The notes under the pieces were generated by a model. That model saw only the letters and a program-made list of their open reading frames with translations, ran no database searches and was not told the origin of the DNA. 64,000 bases of DNA from Rhodospirillum sp. (lineage in GTDB: Bacteria; Pseudomonadota; Alphaproteobacteria; Dongiales; Dongiaceae). The stretch lies in NCBI GenBank assembly GCA_013822765.1, contig PNKY01000001.1, positions 744,001 through 808,000 on the forward strand. Reading direction: 5' to 3'. Position numbers and translations under genes: made by a program. Positions 8,501 through 16,992 of this stretch are shown piece after piece (the first letter of the stretch is position 1; every line of letters starts with the position of its first letter).

Positions 8501-10029
8501 CGCAATTCCGCGTCGGTCATCGGGCCGACCAGGACCTGGTTGACCGTGATGCGCTCCGCCAGCCATGGAATCTGAGCGCAGGCAGCATAGAAATCCGCGC
8601 GGACCGCTATCACCAGCCGCACCGAGCTGTGGGCGGGATCCGTCATCGCCGAAAGCGCCTCGATGAGCTTATTGCGCTGCGTCGCCGGCGCCAGGGTGAA
8701 CAGTTCCTCGAACTGGTCGATGCAGAGGACGAGCGGTCGTTCCGCTTCGTCCATCTGACCGAGATGGCGCGCGAGGGAAGGACGGGTCATCAGGTCTTCC
8801 AGCGACACCGGAAATCTCTCGCCATCCGGCAAAGCCTTCGCCAGATGGAAGTAGAGCTCCGCCATCGGATCTCGGCCGGGCGTCAAAAGCACGATCCGCC
8901 AGCTTTCGCTGCCCATGATCGCCCCGGCCTTGAGGGCCGGGATGAGGCCCGCCCGCACCAGCGAGGATTTGCCGCTGCCCGATGGGCCGCCGACAATGAG
9001 CACCTTCTGAAGCTGAATCCGGCGCACCAGCTCATCAATCAGGACCTCGCGGCCGTAGAACCGATGGGCATCTTCGGGCTGATACGATGCCAGGCCTTTG
9101 TATGGACAGGACTTCGCGGACTGCCGTTGCGCGACAGTTGTCCGAGGTTCGCTTTCCGCCGCTTCCCTCGTGAGCACGTCGTGCATCGCCGAACGCCAAT
9201 TCTGCATGGACGTGAAACGCGCGCTCGGATCAAGAGCCATTCCCGTTTCCAGCACTTCGCGCCAGTTGGGCGGCATGGTCGAAAGGCTGTCGACGACCGC
9301 ATGCGGATGCGGCGGACGCTGACCGGCGATCAACTGCCACAGGATGGCGGTCGCGGAATAGACGTCGGCAGCCTGTGTTATCTTGGCATCGGCGTCGCTC
9401 TGCTCAGGCGCTCGAAAAAATGCCGTGCCGCCGGTCATCGTCGCCGCGGCACCATCCCTCAGCAGGTCTTTTGCAATTCCGAGATCGCCGACAAGGATGC
9501 GCTCATGCGGCGCGATGAGGGCGGCAAAAGCTTCGTGGCCGTCACCCATGACGGTCTCGTCGGGATCGGGTGCGGCGCGACGGGTGAGCTGAAACAGAAC
9601 GTTTGCCGGTTTGATGTCGCGGTGAACGACACCTGCGTCGTGGATGGCGGAAAGGCCATCGGCGAGGGCGTCCACCAGAGCAGCCAGGCTTCGCGCATCC
9701 TGTGACGCCGCTACGGGCTTCTGGCTTAGTCGGCTCGCCAGGGTGCCGCGGTCCGCGAAATCCATGACGAAATAGGGCCGGCCGTCTGCCAAACGTCCAA
9801 TGTCATGGATTGTGACGACATTTGGGGATCTGATGCGCCGCAGAAGCCGCGCTTCATCCAGAAAGCGCTTCTGGATGTCGTTGCCATCCTGCACGAACTC
9901 GGAGTGCAGTATCTTGACGGCTACCGACGAGTGGAGATCTTCGTCCCAGGCGAGAACGACAACCGCAAACCCACCTCGCCCGATTTCGTTACGAACTTCA
10001 TATCTTCCGAGATAGCCGGGCAGCGACAT
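5560..10029 (-). CDS. Giant Ser/Thr protein kinase - nSTAND NTPase - TM - WD40 repeat protein
   Basis: 1489 aa. Residues 8-285 form a Hanks-type kinase: glycine loop IGRGGFAVV (17-25), VAVK lysine 39, catalytic HRDIKPAN with D138, and metal DLG 182-184. Residues about 308-700 are a novel-STAND (nSTAND1) NTPase: CPYKGLASYQPEDAHRFYGRE, Walker A GGPSGSGKSS (347-356) and Walker B LVLCIDQFEE (D438). A basic stretch and one hydrophobic segment (about 755-777) follow, then about a dozen WD40 repeats (about 865-1460) with recurring FSPDG and LWD signatures. The kinase and NTPase are probably cytoplasmic and the propeller extracytoplasmic or membrane-proximal; the topology is inferred. It shares an upstream promoter with the secreted protein gene 6 bp before it. 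The divergent cyclase-FHA gene is a plausible phospho-target. Confidence 0.95.
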   Translation of the reverse strand: MSLPGYLGRYEVRNEIGRGGFAVVVLAWDEDLHSSVAVKILHSEFVQDGNDIQKRFLDEARLLRRIRSPNVVTIHDIGRLADGRPYFVMDFADRGTLASRLSQKPVAASQDARSLAALVDALADGLSAIHDAGVVHRDIKPANVLFQLTRRAAPDPDETVMGDGHEAFAALIAPHERILVGDLGIAKDLLRDGAAATMTGGTAFFRAPEQSDADAKITQAADVYSATAILWQLIAGQRPPHPHAVVDSLSTMPPNWREVLETGMALDPSARFTSMQNWRSAMHDVLTREAAESEPRTTVAQRQSAKSCPYKGLASYQPEDAHRFYGREVLIDELVRRIQLQKVLIVGGPSGSGKSSLVRAGLIPALKAGAIMGSESWRIVLLTPGRDPMAELYFHLAKALPDGERFPVSLEDLMTRPSLARHLGQMDEAERPLVLCIDQFEELFTLAPATQRNKLIEALSAMTDPAHSSVRLVIAVRADFYAACAQIPWLAERITVNQVLVGPMTDAELRRAITEPARRAGFHLERGLVDAVISEAGEEVGALPLVAHALVETWMRRKGNTMTLEGFRAAGGVAGAISQTADLTFEHRFDDTEKAASKRLFLRLVTPGEGTSDARRVLARSEIDHDPSAKILHNVVEGLTEARLLTVNDATVQIAHEALLRTWPRLRDWIEESRDNLRTRQRISRAAEEWVAEGREQDRLYRGAPLLSALEWMEKNADQLGDIERSFIEASAEARDREKAAVEAEERRRRRLRRMATTALALLAAGATVASAIAFLAFRDAQSNRELADLATSEANVRFATALGAVANELVDEDPLLALYLAAEAVVRSPAGSPGYDARSSLLASRFALSKGGPALLGSPVAASDARVLALSADGTLLAAGGRDGGIDLIDTSVRLPAGPRAKGHKGGVEDLDFDPDGKMLATVGDDGLLQLWPIDSGLIGNPRIVARFDDVVWGVRFDPTGSTIATAAEDGTVRLWDAAANSPARAPLIDRTGDFLSVAFSIDGRGLLAGNGEGEIHGWRLPDGAPLFAPIRGVHTSDIWDLAVDPTNHTFASSSSDGKSILFSYPAGKVIGLAVALDDKIGGVAFSPDGKILFGGGADGRVRLWDVTQGVFKANTPIGHNGAITDLELSGARNLLVTLGADQLIRFWRLESKVPLADEYQVAGRAAKGIAFSPDGQLLAAGDDAGNIELWRLGEGRPPVVLSGHRQQVWALAFSPDGRHLLSGDRSGQVRIWDAGTRALEATIDIDPSAVWSIAVSPDGTQFMTASESGLRLWDIQTRAVKKEIRHGAAPITRAAWSPDGKWLAIASTDARVRLWDVQSDRLEREIAVDQDVVWSVAFSPDGTRLATASGDEVVTLWDPETGSRIASLTGHSGGATDVAFLSDGATLTALDRNGRLHFWDINTGRRLIEPWPAHHGASWRIAVHPDGARFATAGDDGYVRMWDDLSVGRACEISRDAFDGALRKEYFGDTADVLACTSSSATLNSDR

Positions 10030-10035
10030 TCCGAA

Positions 10036-10521
10036 TCACAGGTAACCGCTCACATCCATGCAGCTGAACTTGGCGACGTCGATGATGTCGTGATTGCGGT
10101 CACCGGCACTGACGCAGATGGTCTTTGCCGCGCCGCGCACGCTGGTTGAGACGGCACTCTGGGTAACATAGGCCGGATAATCGGCGGTGGGGTGCCACTC
10201 TCCCTGCTTCACGTGATGCACAGGCTCCGCGTTGTTGGAAACCTGCTCGACCTTGTAATTTTCGCCCCACCAGACGTGGATGTGGTTGCGGGACATGTCG
10301 GGCGTATAGTTGGCTTCGAACGTGAGGCGCAGTTCGTTGCCGTCCTTTTCGACAGAAACGATTTTGACCTCGCAGCCATCGACCGGGCAGGCATTGGGCG
10401 GAGCGTCCTGTGCTTCGGACAATGGGGCTAGAAACGCTAACGGCAATGCTACGGCAATTGCCACGGCACCACCGACCACCCGGAGCGAGCAGCTGCCGGC
10501 ATGCAGATTTCCAGATTTCAT
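10036..10521 (-). CDS. Secreted protein of unknown function, co-transcribed with the kinase
   Basis: 161 aa from ATG 10521; an in-frame GTG at 10530 is an alternative. Residues about 10-35 form a signal peptide (VVGGAVAIAVALPLAFLAPLSEAQ). The mature part has four cysteines in two close or terminal pairs (CPVDGC, TIC...SC), suggesting disulfides and a periplasmic or external location. It also has a His-rich middle (HIHVWWGENY, PVHHVKQGEWHP). No family is recognised with certainty. A promoter with TTGACG and TATACT lies 54 bp upstream. It ends 6 bp before the kinase start, so it probably acts with the kinase, for example as a periplasmic ligand or sensor; that role is a guess. Confidence 0.75.
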   Translation of the reverse strand: MKSGNLHAGSCSLRVVGGAVAIAVALPLAFLAPLSEAQDAPPNACPVDGCEVKIVSVEKDGNELRLTFEANYTPDMSRNHIHVWWGENYKVEQVSNNAEPVHHVKQGEWHPTADYPAYVTQSAVSTSVRGAAKTICVSAGDRNHDIIDVAKFSCMDVSGYL

Positions 10522-10574
10522 AGGAGTCACCCCTTGTGCAGAGGGTTTGAAAGCACAACACTTTTTGTGTATCT

Positions 10575-10604
10575 AGTATAGTTAACGCCGTGTTGCTCCG
10601 TCAA
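10575..10604 (-). promoter_or_regulatory. Sigma-70-type promoter for the secreted-protein/kinase operon
   Basis: On the minus strand, TTGACG (10604-10599) and TATACT (10580-10575) are separated by 18 bp. This is very close to consensus and sits in a local AT-rich dip in GC-rich DNA. The start of transcription would fall near 10568, leaving a leader of about 47 nt before ATG 10521. Confidence 0.65.
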
Positions 10605-10761
10605 GGTTTATGCCACCCCTGCAGATGCGGGCAGCGTCGAAGGCATCGCCGGCGTGATTGAAAGTGCGCAGACTGGGCGAGATGATGGCCACAGCGATGG
10701 TGGCCATATAACTGCCCTGGTTACATTTGCATGAAAGGCAGCTGCTTGCCGCGGAGGCTGG

Positions 10762-11655
10762 ATGGAAGTGCAGAGGGTCAATATCGACGCCGCCGTTCTA
10801 CTGGCGGATGTCGTCGGCAGCACACCGCTCTATGAGTCTGCTGGCAACGACATAGCACTCGGACAGATCGCCGAGTGGCGCGAGCGCCTGTGCGTGCTCG
10901 TTCGCAGCAATGGCGGGGAATTCATCTCATCGAAAGGGGATGATGTCCTCTCTACCTTCAGTGACGCTGCGGGGGCGTTCCGCACCGCCTCGCAGTTGCG
11001 AGCCCAACGCAGGCTTCCGATTTCTTTCCACGCGGGTCTTCACTATGGCCCGATCATTCGCGTCGGCAACGATATCTATGGCGACGCCGTCAATATGACC
11101 GCGCGGCTGGCAAGTATCGCGAATCCGGGCGAGGTGATCATGAGCCAGAGTTTCGTGGACCTGCTCGCGACGGATGAAAGGCAGTCTCTGAGCTCGCTCG
11201 ACAAGATGACGTTCAAGGGCAAGTATCAGCCGTGCAACATCTACACATTTCTCGACGAAGATCAGGCCGTCAACACAGAGATATCGATAGGTCGGCGCCC
11301 GAGCGACATTCGCGAGGCTACGACATGCGCAGTCTACGTGACGCTCCGTTATAACGGCCAGACGATGAGCTGTGGCGACAACCAGAGCCTGAGCATCGGG
11401 CGATCGCCTGATTGCGACCTCGTCATCGACCGGCAGTGGGTCTCGCGGCGTCACGCCACGATCGGCGTTGCAAACGGCAGGGTCCGGCTCACCGAACGAA
11501 GCTCATCCGGCACTTTCCTATCAATTGGCCCAAGTCAGGAAATGCTGGTGCGTCGCGAGGATGTTCTTCTTCTGGGATCCGGTACCATCTCGCCCGGCAT
11601 GCAATGCACAAGCAGCGATGCTCAAGTTATTTGGTTTGAAATCGCGATACTTTGA
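10762..11655 (+). CDS. Class III adenylate/guanylate cyclase with C-terminal FHA domain
   Basis: 297 aa. Residues about 8-165 form a class III nucleotide cyclase: the first metal Asp in LLADVVGST (D16), the second in SSKGDDVLSTF, and the FHAGLHYGPI and GDAVNMTARLASIANPGEV regions that contribute the catalytic Asn and Arg. Residues about 190-285 are an FHA domain with IGRSPDCDLVI, SRRHATI and SSGTFL, the residues that read phosphothreonine. It lacks membrane segments, so it is cytoplasmic. It is divergent from the kinase operon over 240 bp. FHA plus kinase is a recurring bacterial pairing, so phosphorylation-dependent control of cAMP output is the natural hypothesis. Confidence 0.9.
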   Translation: MEVQRVNIDAAVLLADVVGSTPLYESAGNDIALGQIAEWRERLCVLVRSNGGEFISSKGDDVLSTFSDAAGAFRTASQLRAQRRLPISFHAGLHYGPIIRVGNDIYGDAVNMTARLASIANPGEVIMSQSFVDLLATDERQSLSSLDKMTFKGKYQPCNIYTFLDEDQAVNTEISIGRRPSDIREATTCAVYVTLRYNGQTMSCGDNQSLSIGRSPDCDLVIDRQWVSRRHATIGVANGRVRLTERSSSGTFLSIGPSQEMLVRREDVLLLGSGTISPGMQCTSSDAQVIWFEIAIL

Positions 11656-11692
11656 TTTTTACTCCGTGCACGAGCAGTTTCCCTTTATGAAG

Positions 11693-11716
11693 GCCCGCTT
11701 GTGGCACTTAGCGGCG
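11693..11716. repeat. 24-bp palindromic repeat, copy 5 (degenerate)
   Basis: CCCGCTTGTGGCACTTAGCGG core, keeping the TGGCAC loop and partial CGCT/AGCG pairing. It lies between the convergent cyclase-FHA and GFA genes. Confidence 0.5.
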
Positions 11717-11750
11717 CCTTTCCATGCTAAGCAGCGCTGCGCTTATCCTA

Positions 11751-12215
11751 CTAAGTAAACTTGGTGGAGAGAATCTGGGCTTTGGTACGAAGGGGGCCGC
11801 CGGCATGGCGCGGCAGGCCATCATTGATGTCCAGCCACACTACCTTCGAATCAACCTGCAGATGGCTAATCGGTCCCCACGTAGCGGCCTTTGTCAGCGG
11901 CCAGTCCCCCGGACGGTCAAGTGATCCGATGCTGATCCAGGCGTCCGGCATTGCGTCAAAGACGAAAGCGAGCGGGGAGCCACAGACAACGCAAAAACCT
12001 CGTTGGGCGACCGCACTGGACCGGTAGTACGTTGGCTGTCCCTTGATGAACTTCAGCGCTGTTTTGGGTATCCGCACCGTCGCTCCAAATAGGCCGCCGT
12101 GGTGCTTCTGACACATGGTGCAATGACAGAAGAAGCCCGCATTCGGAGTTTCTTTAGCTTCATAACGCACAGCACCACACAGGCAACCACCAGTGACCGG
12201 CTGTTGTTCGACCAT
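11751..12215 (-). CDS. GFA-family (CENP-V/GFA domain) zinc protein
   Basis: 154 aa from ATG 12215; the frame is open 33 codons further upstream, but GFA proteins begin shortly before the first cysteines. It has the family zinc ligands: GGCLCGAV (C11, C13), CHCTMC (C30, C32, C35) and CVVCGSPL. This is the glutathione-dependent formaldehyde-activating (Gfa) superfamily, in which many members are of unknown activity. The fold is sure but formaldehyde chemistry is only a possibility. No formaldehyde or glutathione genes are adjacent. Confidence 0.88.
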   Translation of the reverse strand: MVEQQPVTGGCLCGAVRYEAKETPNAGFFCHCTMCQKHHGGLFGATVRIPKTALKFIKGQPTYYRSSAVAQRGFCVVCGSPLAFVFDAMPDAWISIGSLDRPGDWPLTKAATWGPISHLQVDSKVVWLDINDGLPRHAGGPLRTKAQILSTKFT

Positions 12216-12629
12216 GATGCCCCCCATACACTGGTACCAACGGCAGTCGAAGAATAGCACGACTGCTTGCTCGCCGCTGTGAATATCAGCCAAAGCCGCG
12301 CGGCAACAAAGCAAGCTTAGCTACGGACATGAGACACCGTAGCGATGCAGCCCGACACCGACTGCCTCAGACAAGGGCGAGACGAAACGACTTACTTTCT
12401 TACATCACGTACAATGTCCGCTTATAGCACAAAGCGGACATCAGGCCTTGTTGGAGACAACATTGGTCGGCATTTCAAATCCCTCAAATTCCGAAAGTCA
12501 CCAACTCTAATTCTCTAGCGGACCGAACCGACCGATTGTTCGCGCTGCCGTGGCGTGACGGAAGCTGCGTTGAAAGTAGCAACGCGACAATGAACGGACA
12601 ATGACCGTGCACGGCTTCCAGTGGTGAGA
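12216..12629. other. 414-bp gap without a supported gene
   Basis: It holds palindrome copy 6 at 12416-12439 and otherwise no convincing coding or structured element. It separates two minus-strand genes (DUF4239-like, GFA). Confidence 0.6.
12416..12439. repeat. 24-bp palindromic repeat, copy 6
   Basis: GTCCGCTT ... AAGCGGAC arms (8 bp, plus the flanking A/T that extends pairing to ATGTCCGC / GCGGACAT) around a TATAGCAC-type loop. Confidence 0.7.
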
Positions 12630-13511
12630 TTACTGCCCAAGAAGTTCGAAGGCATTGCGAAGTGGTGCGCTGGAAATCTGAATTAGTCCATCGAAGGGTT
12701 CGGCCAATTCGAGAATCAGGAAGATAGCGTCCGAAACTGACAGAGCGCACGCAATCAAGGCTGCGATAACGATCCGGTTAGGCGGCGCGAACAGCCCGAA
12801 ACTGATAAAGAGAATTACGAGCCATTGGGCGAGTATGACGAGGAATAGCGTCGGAATGGGGCTACTTTCCTCTTGCGCGACGAGCAGCCAGCGTGTCCGC
12901 GTCAGATCCACGGCGATCTGAAGGGCGACAGATTGGAGTCTGCGCTGCTTATCGTTTTCTGGCGTGAGTTCTTGTATCGTCTTGAAGAGAGTCCTTTCGC
13001 TTGCCATTGTGGTTGTGGAAGGGGCAAACGTGTGGCCCTCTGACTCCTGTTGCGGCCAGATGAGCCTGAGGCCATCGGAGACTATGCGACGGAGTAGATT
13101 GCGGGAGTCCTGCGCCTCGGGCCCGTATTGCGCCAGCGTGCTGTCGAGCAAAATAAGATTTGCCGAGAGCTGATCCAATCCACTTTTCTGAGCATCGAAC
13201 GAGCTCTTTGCCGAGGCGACCAGCAAGCCGAGAACCAAGGCGGCCATCGTCGCGACAAGACCCATGCCGAGCCTGACTACGTCCTTCGATTCGTCGCTTA
13301 AATTATGCTTGGGCAGGACGAAGCGCAGAAGGATGCCAAGCAATGCGCCCCCGAACACGCACACGAACAGGATCGAAGAGACTGCCCAGGCGCTCACACT
13401 TTCTAGCCTCCGCAATGCGGTCGGCACGTGGACCGGGATGGTGAGTTCGTCACTCTGCCTTAGTGGTCGCCGGCGCGTCAAATCGATCTCTCTCGCGGCG
13501 AGGTTTCCCAA
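12630..13511 (-). CDS. DUF4239 (bestrophin-like domain) membrane protein
   Basis: 293 aa from TTG 13511, which has GGAGG with a 6-nt gap; no ATG gives a better start. Two hydrophobic segments near residues 42-65 and 80-102 and two more near 222-270 give a four-helix membrane protein with a soluble central part (about 105-215). The order of segments, the LVLGLLVASAKSSFD motif and the length match the DUF4239/bestrophin-like domain family, for which an anion-channel role is suggested only by distant similarity. Function is unknown. It is isolated between repeat-containing gaps. Confidence 0.75.
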   Translation of the reverse strand: MGNLAAREIDLTRRRPLRQSDELTIPVHVPTALRRLESVSAWAVSSILFVCVFGGALLGILLRFVLPKHNLSDESKDVVRLGMGLVATMAALVLGLLVASAKSSFDAQKSGLDQLSANLILLDSTLAQYGPEAQDSRNLLRRIVSDGLRLIWPQQESEGHTFAPSTTTMASERTLFKTIQELTPENDKQRRLQSVALQIAVDLTRTRWLLVAQEESSPIPTLFLVILAQWLVILFISFGLFAPPNRIVIAALIACALSVSDAIFLILELAEPFDGLIQISSAPLRNAFELLGQ

Positions 13512-14370
13512 AGGCCGCCTCCAACGCTACGAGAAATGGCACCGCTTTACACCTTCACCACCAGGGAGAACCTCGGCGGCTTCGCCACGTCGGTTCTGTT
13601 CGCTGGAGGATCGAGGGAAGCGTCGGCGATAGTCTGGGACGGTCCTCCAAGAGCCCGGCGGCCGCTATTGGCACGAAGCAGACATGACGCGGCTGGTGAC
13701 CCTAGTAGCCCTTTGACCCTAGCCGGACGAGGCGACCAGCGATGCAGCAGTTCGAATCATTGGCTGATAGCAGCCGGATTCATCAAGCGCTGGAACTCGG
13801 ACATTATCGAAGCCAGCAGGACCTTCGTGATCGAGAGCTGGAGAACGTCATTGATGCTGCGAAAACGCGCAGCGTCCGCGACCGGCGCAAGCCATCTCAC
13901 CGAGCGCCCTGCGGCCGCTGTTGAAGGTGTTGCTCAGACCGCGAACCTCAACCGCCGATTGGCTCATGCCCGTTCTCCCGATCGATGACGTGCCCTGCCG
14001 CGGCCGGCCCTAGGGTACCGACTCAGTGTGCTTTTCGGGAATTGTGCTCAGCCGTCCTGGCTGGGGCGTCAGCCGAACGGTAAAGAATGCTTGGCGGTTT
14101 TGTGACTAGTGCTGGACGGGAGGCGGAGCTTGTCTAATTGAGGCGCGGCGTGGTACGTCCCAGCGGAAGGCAGCTTGGCAGGACCGCAATTTGCATCGGT
14201 CGAGAGCTTGGATAGCGTTCTCGATCCGAATGGGTAAAAGCATGGGTATGGGACCTGCTTTGCTGGTAAGGCATTGATTTCATTGAGGGGTAGTATCCTG
14301 CCCTCTCCGCCATCCTGCTTCGCGCTCCGCGCTTCGTAGGTAGGTCCCAAGAACGAACTGGAGCAAGCTT
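13512..14370. other. 859-bp gap, apparently non-coding
   Basis: The largest gene-free stretch. It contains palindrome copy 7 (13660-13683). Open frames exist on both strands, but none has a ribosome site, recognisable domain or coherent codon use. It may hold gene remnants or an unrecognised RNA. I see nothing else to name. Confidence 0.5.
13660..13683. repeat. 24-bp palindromic repeat, copy 7 (degenerate)
   Basis: GGCCGCTATTGGCACGAAGC core with GAC at the right end. It keeps the TTGGCAC loop and the 24-bp length. This is the last copy seen; none was found in the remaining 50 kb. Confidence 0.5.
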
Positions 14371-14592
14371 TTGGCCCGTAAGAAACAAGCGGTCGTCAAC
14401 TTCGTGATGTTCGACGTGTTCTACCAGGACGGCACCCGGACCTCGCACCGCAAGGTCCCGGCCGCCGAGCCGTACGAGCACGACTTCGAAGCACGCGTCA
14501 AGGCGACCATCGAAGCGCAGGACCGCGAGATCGCGGAAAAGTCGGGCCGGCCGCGCGGGCCCATCAAGTCGATCGTGAAGTCCGCGGGATAG
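14371..14592 (+). CDS. Small conserved hypothetical protein (73 aa)
   Basis: TTG start with GGAG 7 nt upstream. The protein begins MARKKQAVVNFVMFDVFYQDGTRTSHRKV and ends EIAEKSGRPRGPIKSIVKS. It resembles a short, basic, uncharacterised protein that I remember from Bradyrhizobium-type genomes. No catalytic motif or membrane segment is present. The mixture of hydrophobic strand and basic tail suggests a small soluble, possibly nucleic-acid-associated protein, which is inference only. It stands alone, convergent with tex. Confidence 0.65.
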   Translation: MARKKQAVVNFVMFDVFYQDGTRTSHRKVPAAEPYEHDFEARVKATIEAQDREIAEKSGRPRGPIKSIVKSAG

Positions 14593-14658
14593 CATTCAGC
14601 GGCGATCCGCGATCGCAACCAACCCAAGCCCTAGTTGTTCGCGCAGTCGACGTGCTTG

Positions 14659-16992
14659 TTATTTGCGAACGCCGAACCCCGCCTTGCTCAAAGCGGCAGC
14701 CAAGGCATTGTCGGGGGCCTTGGCGGGGGCAGACTTGTCGACCATGTGCTGGCGCTCGCGCTGCGAGAGCGGTCGGTCGCCCGCCGGCTTGCCCGGCGCC
14801 GCGGCGCGGCTGCCGGGCTCATCGCGCAGCCGCATGGTGAGGGAGATGCGCTTGCGCTTGAGGTCGACCTCCAGCACCTTGACCTTCACGATGTCGCCCG
14901 GCTTCACCACCTCGCGCGGATCCTTCACGAAGCGGTCGGCCAGGGCGGAGACGTGCACCAGTCCGTCCTGATGCACGCCGACGTCCACGAAGGCGCCGAA
15001 ATTGGCGACGTTGGTGACGACGCCTTCCAGCAGCATGCCGGGCGAGAGGTCCTTCATCTCCTCCACGCCGTCCTTGAAGCTGGCCATCTTGAACTCAGGA
15101 CGCGGGTCGCGGCCCGGCTTCTCCAGCTCCTTGAGGATGTCGGTCACGGTCGGCGCGCCGAATTGCGCGTCGGCGAACTGCTCGGGCTTGAGGCTGCGCA
15201 GCACGCCGGCATCGCCGATCACCGCGCGGATCTCCGACTTCAGGTGCGCGAGGATGCGGCGCACCACCGGATAGCTCTCCGGATGGACCGATGATGAATC
15301 GAGCGGATCATCGCCTTCGCGGATGCGCAGGAACCCGGCGCACTGCTCGAACGCCTTGGGGCCGAGCCGCGCGACCTTCAGCAGCGCCTGACGCGAGCGG
15401 AACGGGCCGTTCTGGTCGCGATGCACCACGATGTTCTGCGCCAGCGCATCATTGAGGCCGGAGACCCGCGCCAGCAGCCTGGCCGAGGCCAGGTTCACAT
15501 CGACGCCGACCGCGTTGACGCAATCCTCCACCACGGCGTCGAGCGCGCCCGACAGCTGCGCCTGGTTGACGTCATGCTGGTACTGGCCGACGCCGATCGA
15601 TTGGGGGTCGATCTTGACCAGCTCCGCCAGCGGGTCCTGCAGGCGCCGCGCGATCGACACCGCGCCGCGCAGCGATACGTCCAGCGCCGGCAGCTCCTTC
15701 GAGGCGTATTCCGAGGCCGAGTAGACCGATGCGCCCGCTTCGGACACCACGATCTTGGTCAGCTTCAGTTGCGGATGCAGCTTCATCAGCTCGGCCGCCA
15801 GCCGGTCGGTCTCGCGCGAGGCGGTGCCGTTGCCGATCGCGATCAGCTCGGTCTGGTGGCGTGAAGCCAGGGCGGCGAGGGTGGCGATCGACTCGTCCCA
15901 GCGGCGCTGCGGCTCGTGCGGGTAGATGGTCGCGGTCTCCAGCACCTTGCCGGTGGCGGCGAGCACGGCGACCTTCACGCCGGTGCGCAGGCCCGGATCG
16001 AGCCCGATGGTGGCGCGGCCACCGGCCGGCGCGGCCATCAGGATGTCCTTGAGGTTGGCGGCGAACACCCGCACCGCCTCGGTCTCCGCCTGCTGGCGCA
16101 GCCGCGTCATCAGCTCGACCTCGATGTGCAGGCGCAGCTTCACGCGCCAGGTCCAGCGCACCACCTCTTGCAGCCAGGCATCGGCCAGCCGGTTGCGGTC
16201 GACGACGCCGAAGCGCGCGGCAATCCGCCGTTCGCACGGGCCGAACTCCTTGCCTTTCGGCTCCTCGTCGAGCACCAGGGCGAGCGAGAGGATCTCCTCG
16301 TTGCGGCCGCGCAGCAGCGCCAGCGCGCGGTGAGACGGGATCTTCGCGATCGGTTCGGCGGCATCGAAATAGTCGGAGAACTTCGCGCCGGCCTCCGCCT
16401 TGCCCTCGACCAGCTTCGAGGTGAGGCGGCCATGGCTCCACACATGGTCGCGCAACGCGCCGACCAGATCGGCGTCTTCGGCAAAGCGTTCCATCAGGAT
16501 CTGCATGGCGCCGTCGAGCGCAGCCTTCGCGTCCGCGACGCCGTTCTCGGCATCGACGAACGCGGCCGCCTCCGCCTCCGGCGCGCGCGTCGGATCCTCG
16601 AGCAACAGGTTGGCGAGCGGCTCCAGCCCGGCCTCGCGCGCGATCTGCGCCTTGGTGCGGCGCTTCGGCTTGAAGGGCAGATAGAGATCTTCCAGGCGCG
16701 CCTTGGACTCGGCGGCCTCGATCTGCTCGCGGACCTGCGGCGTCAGCTTGCCCTGCTCATCGATGCTCTTCAGGATCGCGGCGCGCCGATCCTCCATCTC
16801 GCGCAGATACTTGAGGCGCTCATCGAGCGTGCGCAACTGCGTGTCGTCGAGCCCGCCGGTCGCCTCCTTGCGATAGCGCGCCACGAACGGCACCGTCGAA
16901 CCGCCGTCGAACAGGTCGATGGCGGCGGTGACCTGCGCCTCGCGCGCATTGAGTTCCTGCGCAATGCGGGCGGCGATGGAGACAGTCGGCAA
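14659..16992 (-). CDS. tex: Tex-family RNA-binding transcriptional accessory protein
   Basis: 777 aa from TTG 16992, which gives the family-typical beginning [31 protein letters not shown]; a GTG at 17046 would add 18 residues. The domains in order are: an N-terminal helical Tex region with [20 protein letters not shown], a YqgF/RNase H-like domain ([22 protein letters not shown]), helix-hairpin-helix repeats ([21 protein letters not shown]), and a C-terminal S1 domain ([20 protein letters not shown]). It is a cytoplasmic nucleic-acid-binding protein affecting transcription and RNA handling. Length and domain order are normal. Monocistronic, with the DUF1194 gene divergent. Confidence 0.95.
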   Translation of the reverse strand: MPTVSIAARIAQELNAREAQVTAAIDLFDGGSTVPFVARYRKEATGGLDDTQLRTLDERLKYLREMEDRRAAILKSIDEQGKLTPQVREQIEAAESKARLEDLYLPFKPKRRTKAQIAREAGLEPLANLLLEDPTRAPEAEAAAFVDAENGVADAKAALDGAMQILMERFAEDADLVGALRDHVWSHGRLTSKLVEGKAEAGAKFSDYFDAAEPIAKIPSHRALALLRGRNEEILSLALVLDEEPKGKEFGPCERRIAARFGVVDRNRLADAWLQEVVRWTWRVKLRLHIEVELMTRLRQQAETEAVRVFAANLKDILMAAPAGGRATIGLDPGLRTGVKVAVLAATGKVLETATIYPHEPQRRWDESIATLAALASRHQTELIAIGNGTASRETDRLAAELMKLHPQLKLTKIVVSEAGASVYSASEYASKELPALDVSLRGAVSIARRLQDPLAELVKIDPQSIGVGQYQHDVNQAQLSGALDAVVEDCVNAVGVDVNLASARLLARVSGLNDALAQNIVVHRDQNGPFRSRQALLKVARLGPKAFEQCAGFLRIREGDDPLDSSSVHPESYPVVRRILAHLKSEIRAVIGDAGVLRSLKPEQFADAQFGAPTVTDILKELEKPGRDPRPEFKMASFKDGVEEMKDLSPGMLLEGVVTNVANFGAFVDVGVHQDGLVHVSALADRFVKDPREVVKPGDIVKVKVLEVDLKRKRISLTMRLRDEPGSRAAAPGKPAGDRPLSQRERQHMVDKSAPAKAPDNALAAALSKAGFGVRK

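Noticed and set aside
7939-9705. 588-codon plus-strand frame opposite the kinase gene
   Set aside because: A shadow frame of high-GC coding DNA. The minus strand encodes unmistakable kinase/NTPase motifs over the same bases, and the plus-strand reading has no domain.
12484-12750. Minus-strand frame of 88 codons overlapping the end of the DUF4239-like gene
   Set aside because: It overlaps the real gene in another frame, has no ribosome site and no family resemblance.
13536-13988. 150-codon plus-strand frame in the 13.5-14.4 kb gap
   Set aside because: It passes straight through palindrome copy 7 and has erratic composition; no domain or ribosome site supports it.
14069-14595. Minus-strand frames upstream of the 73-aa gene
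   Set aside because: They overlap the better supported plus-strand gene at 14371 or lack any protein-like features.
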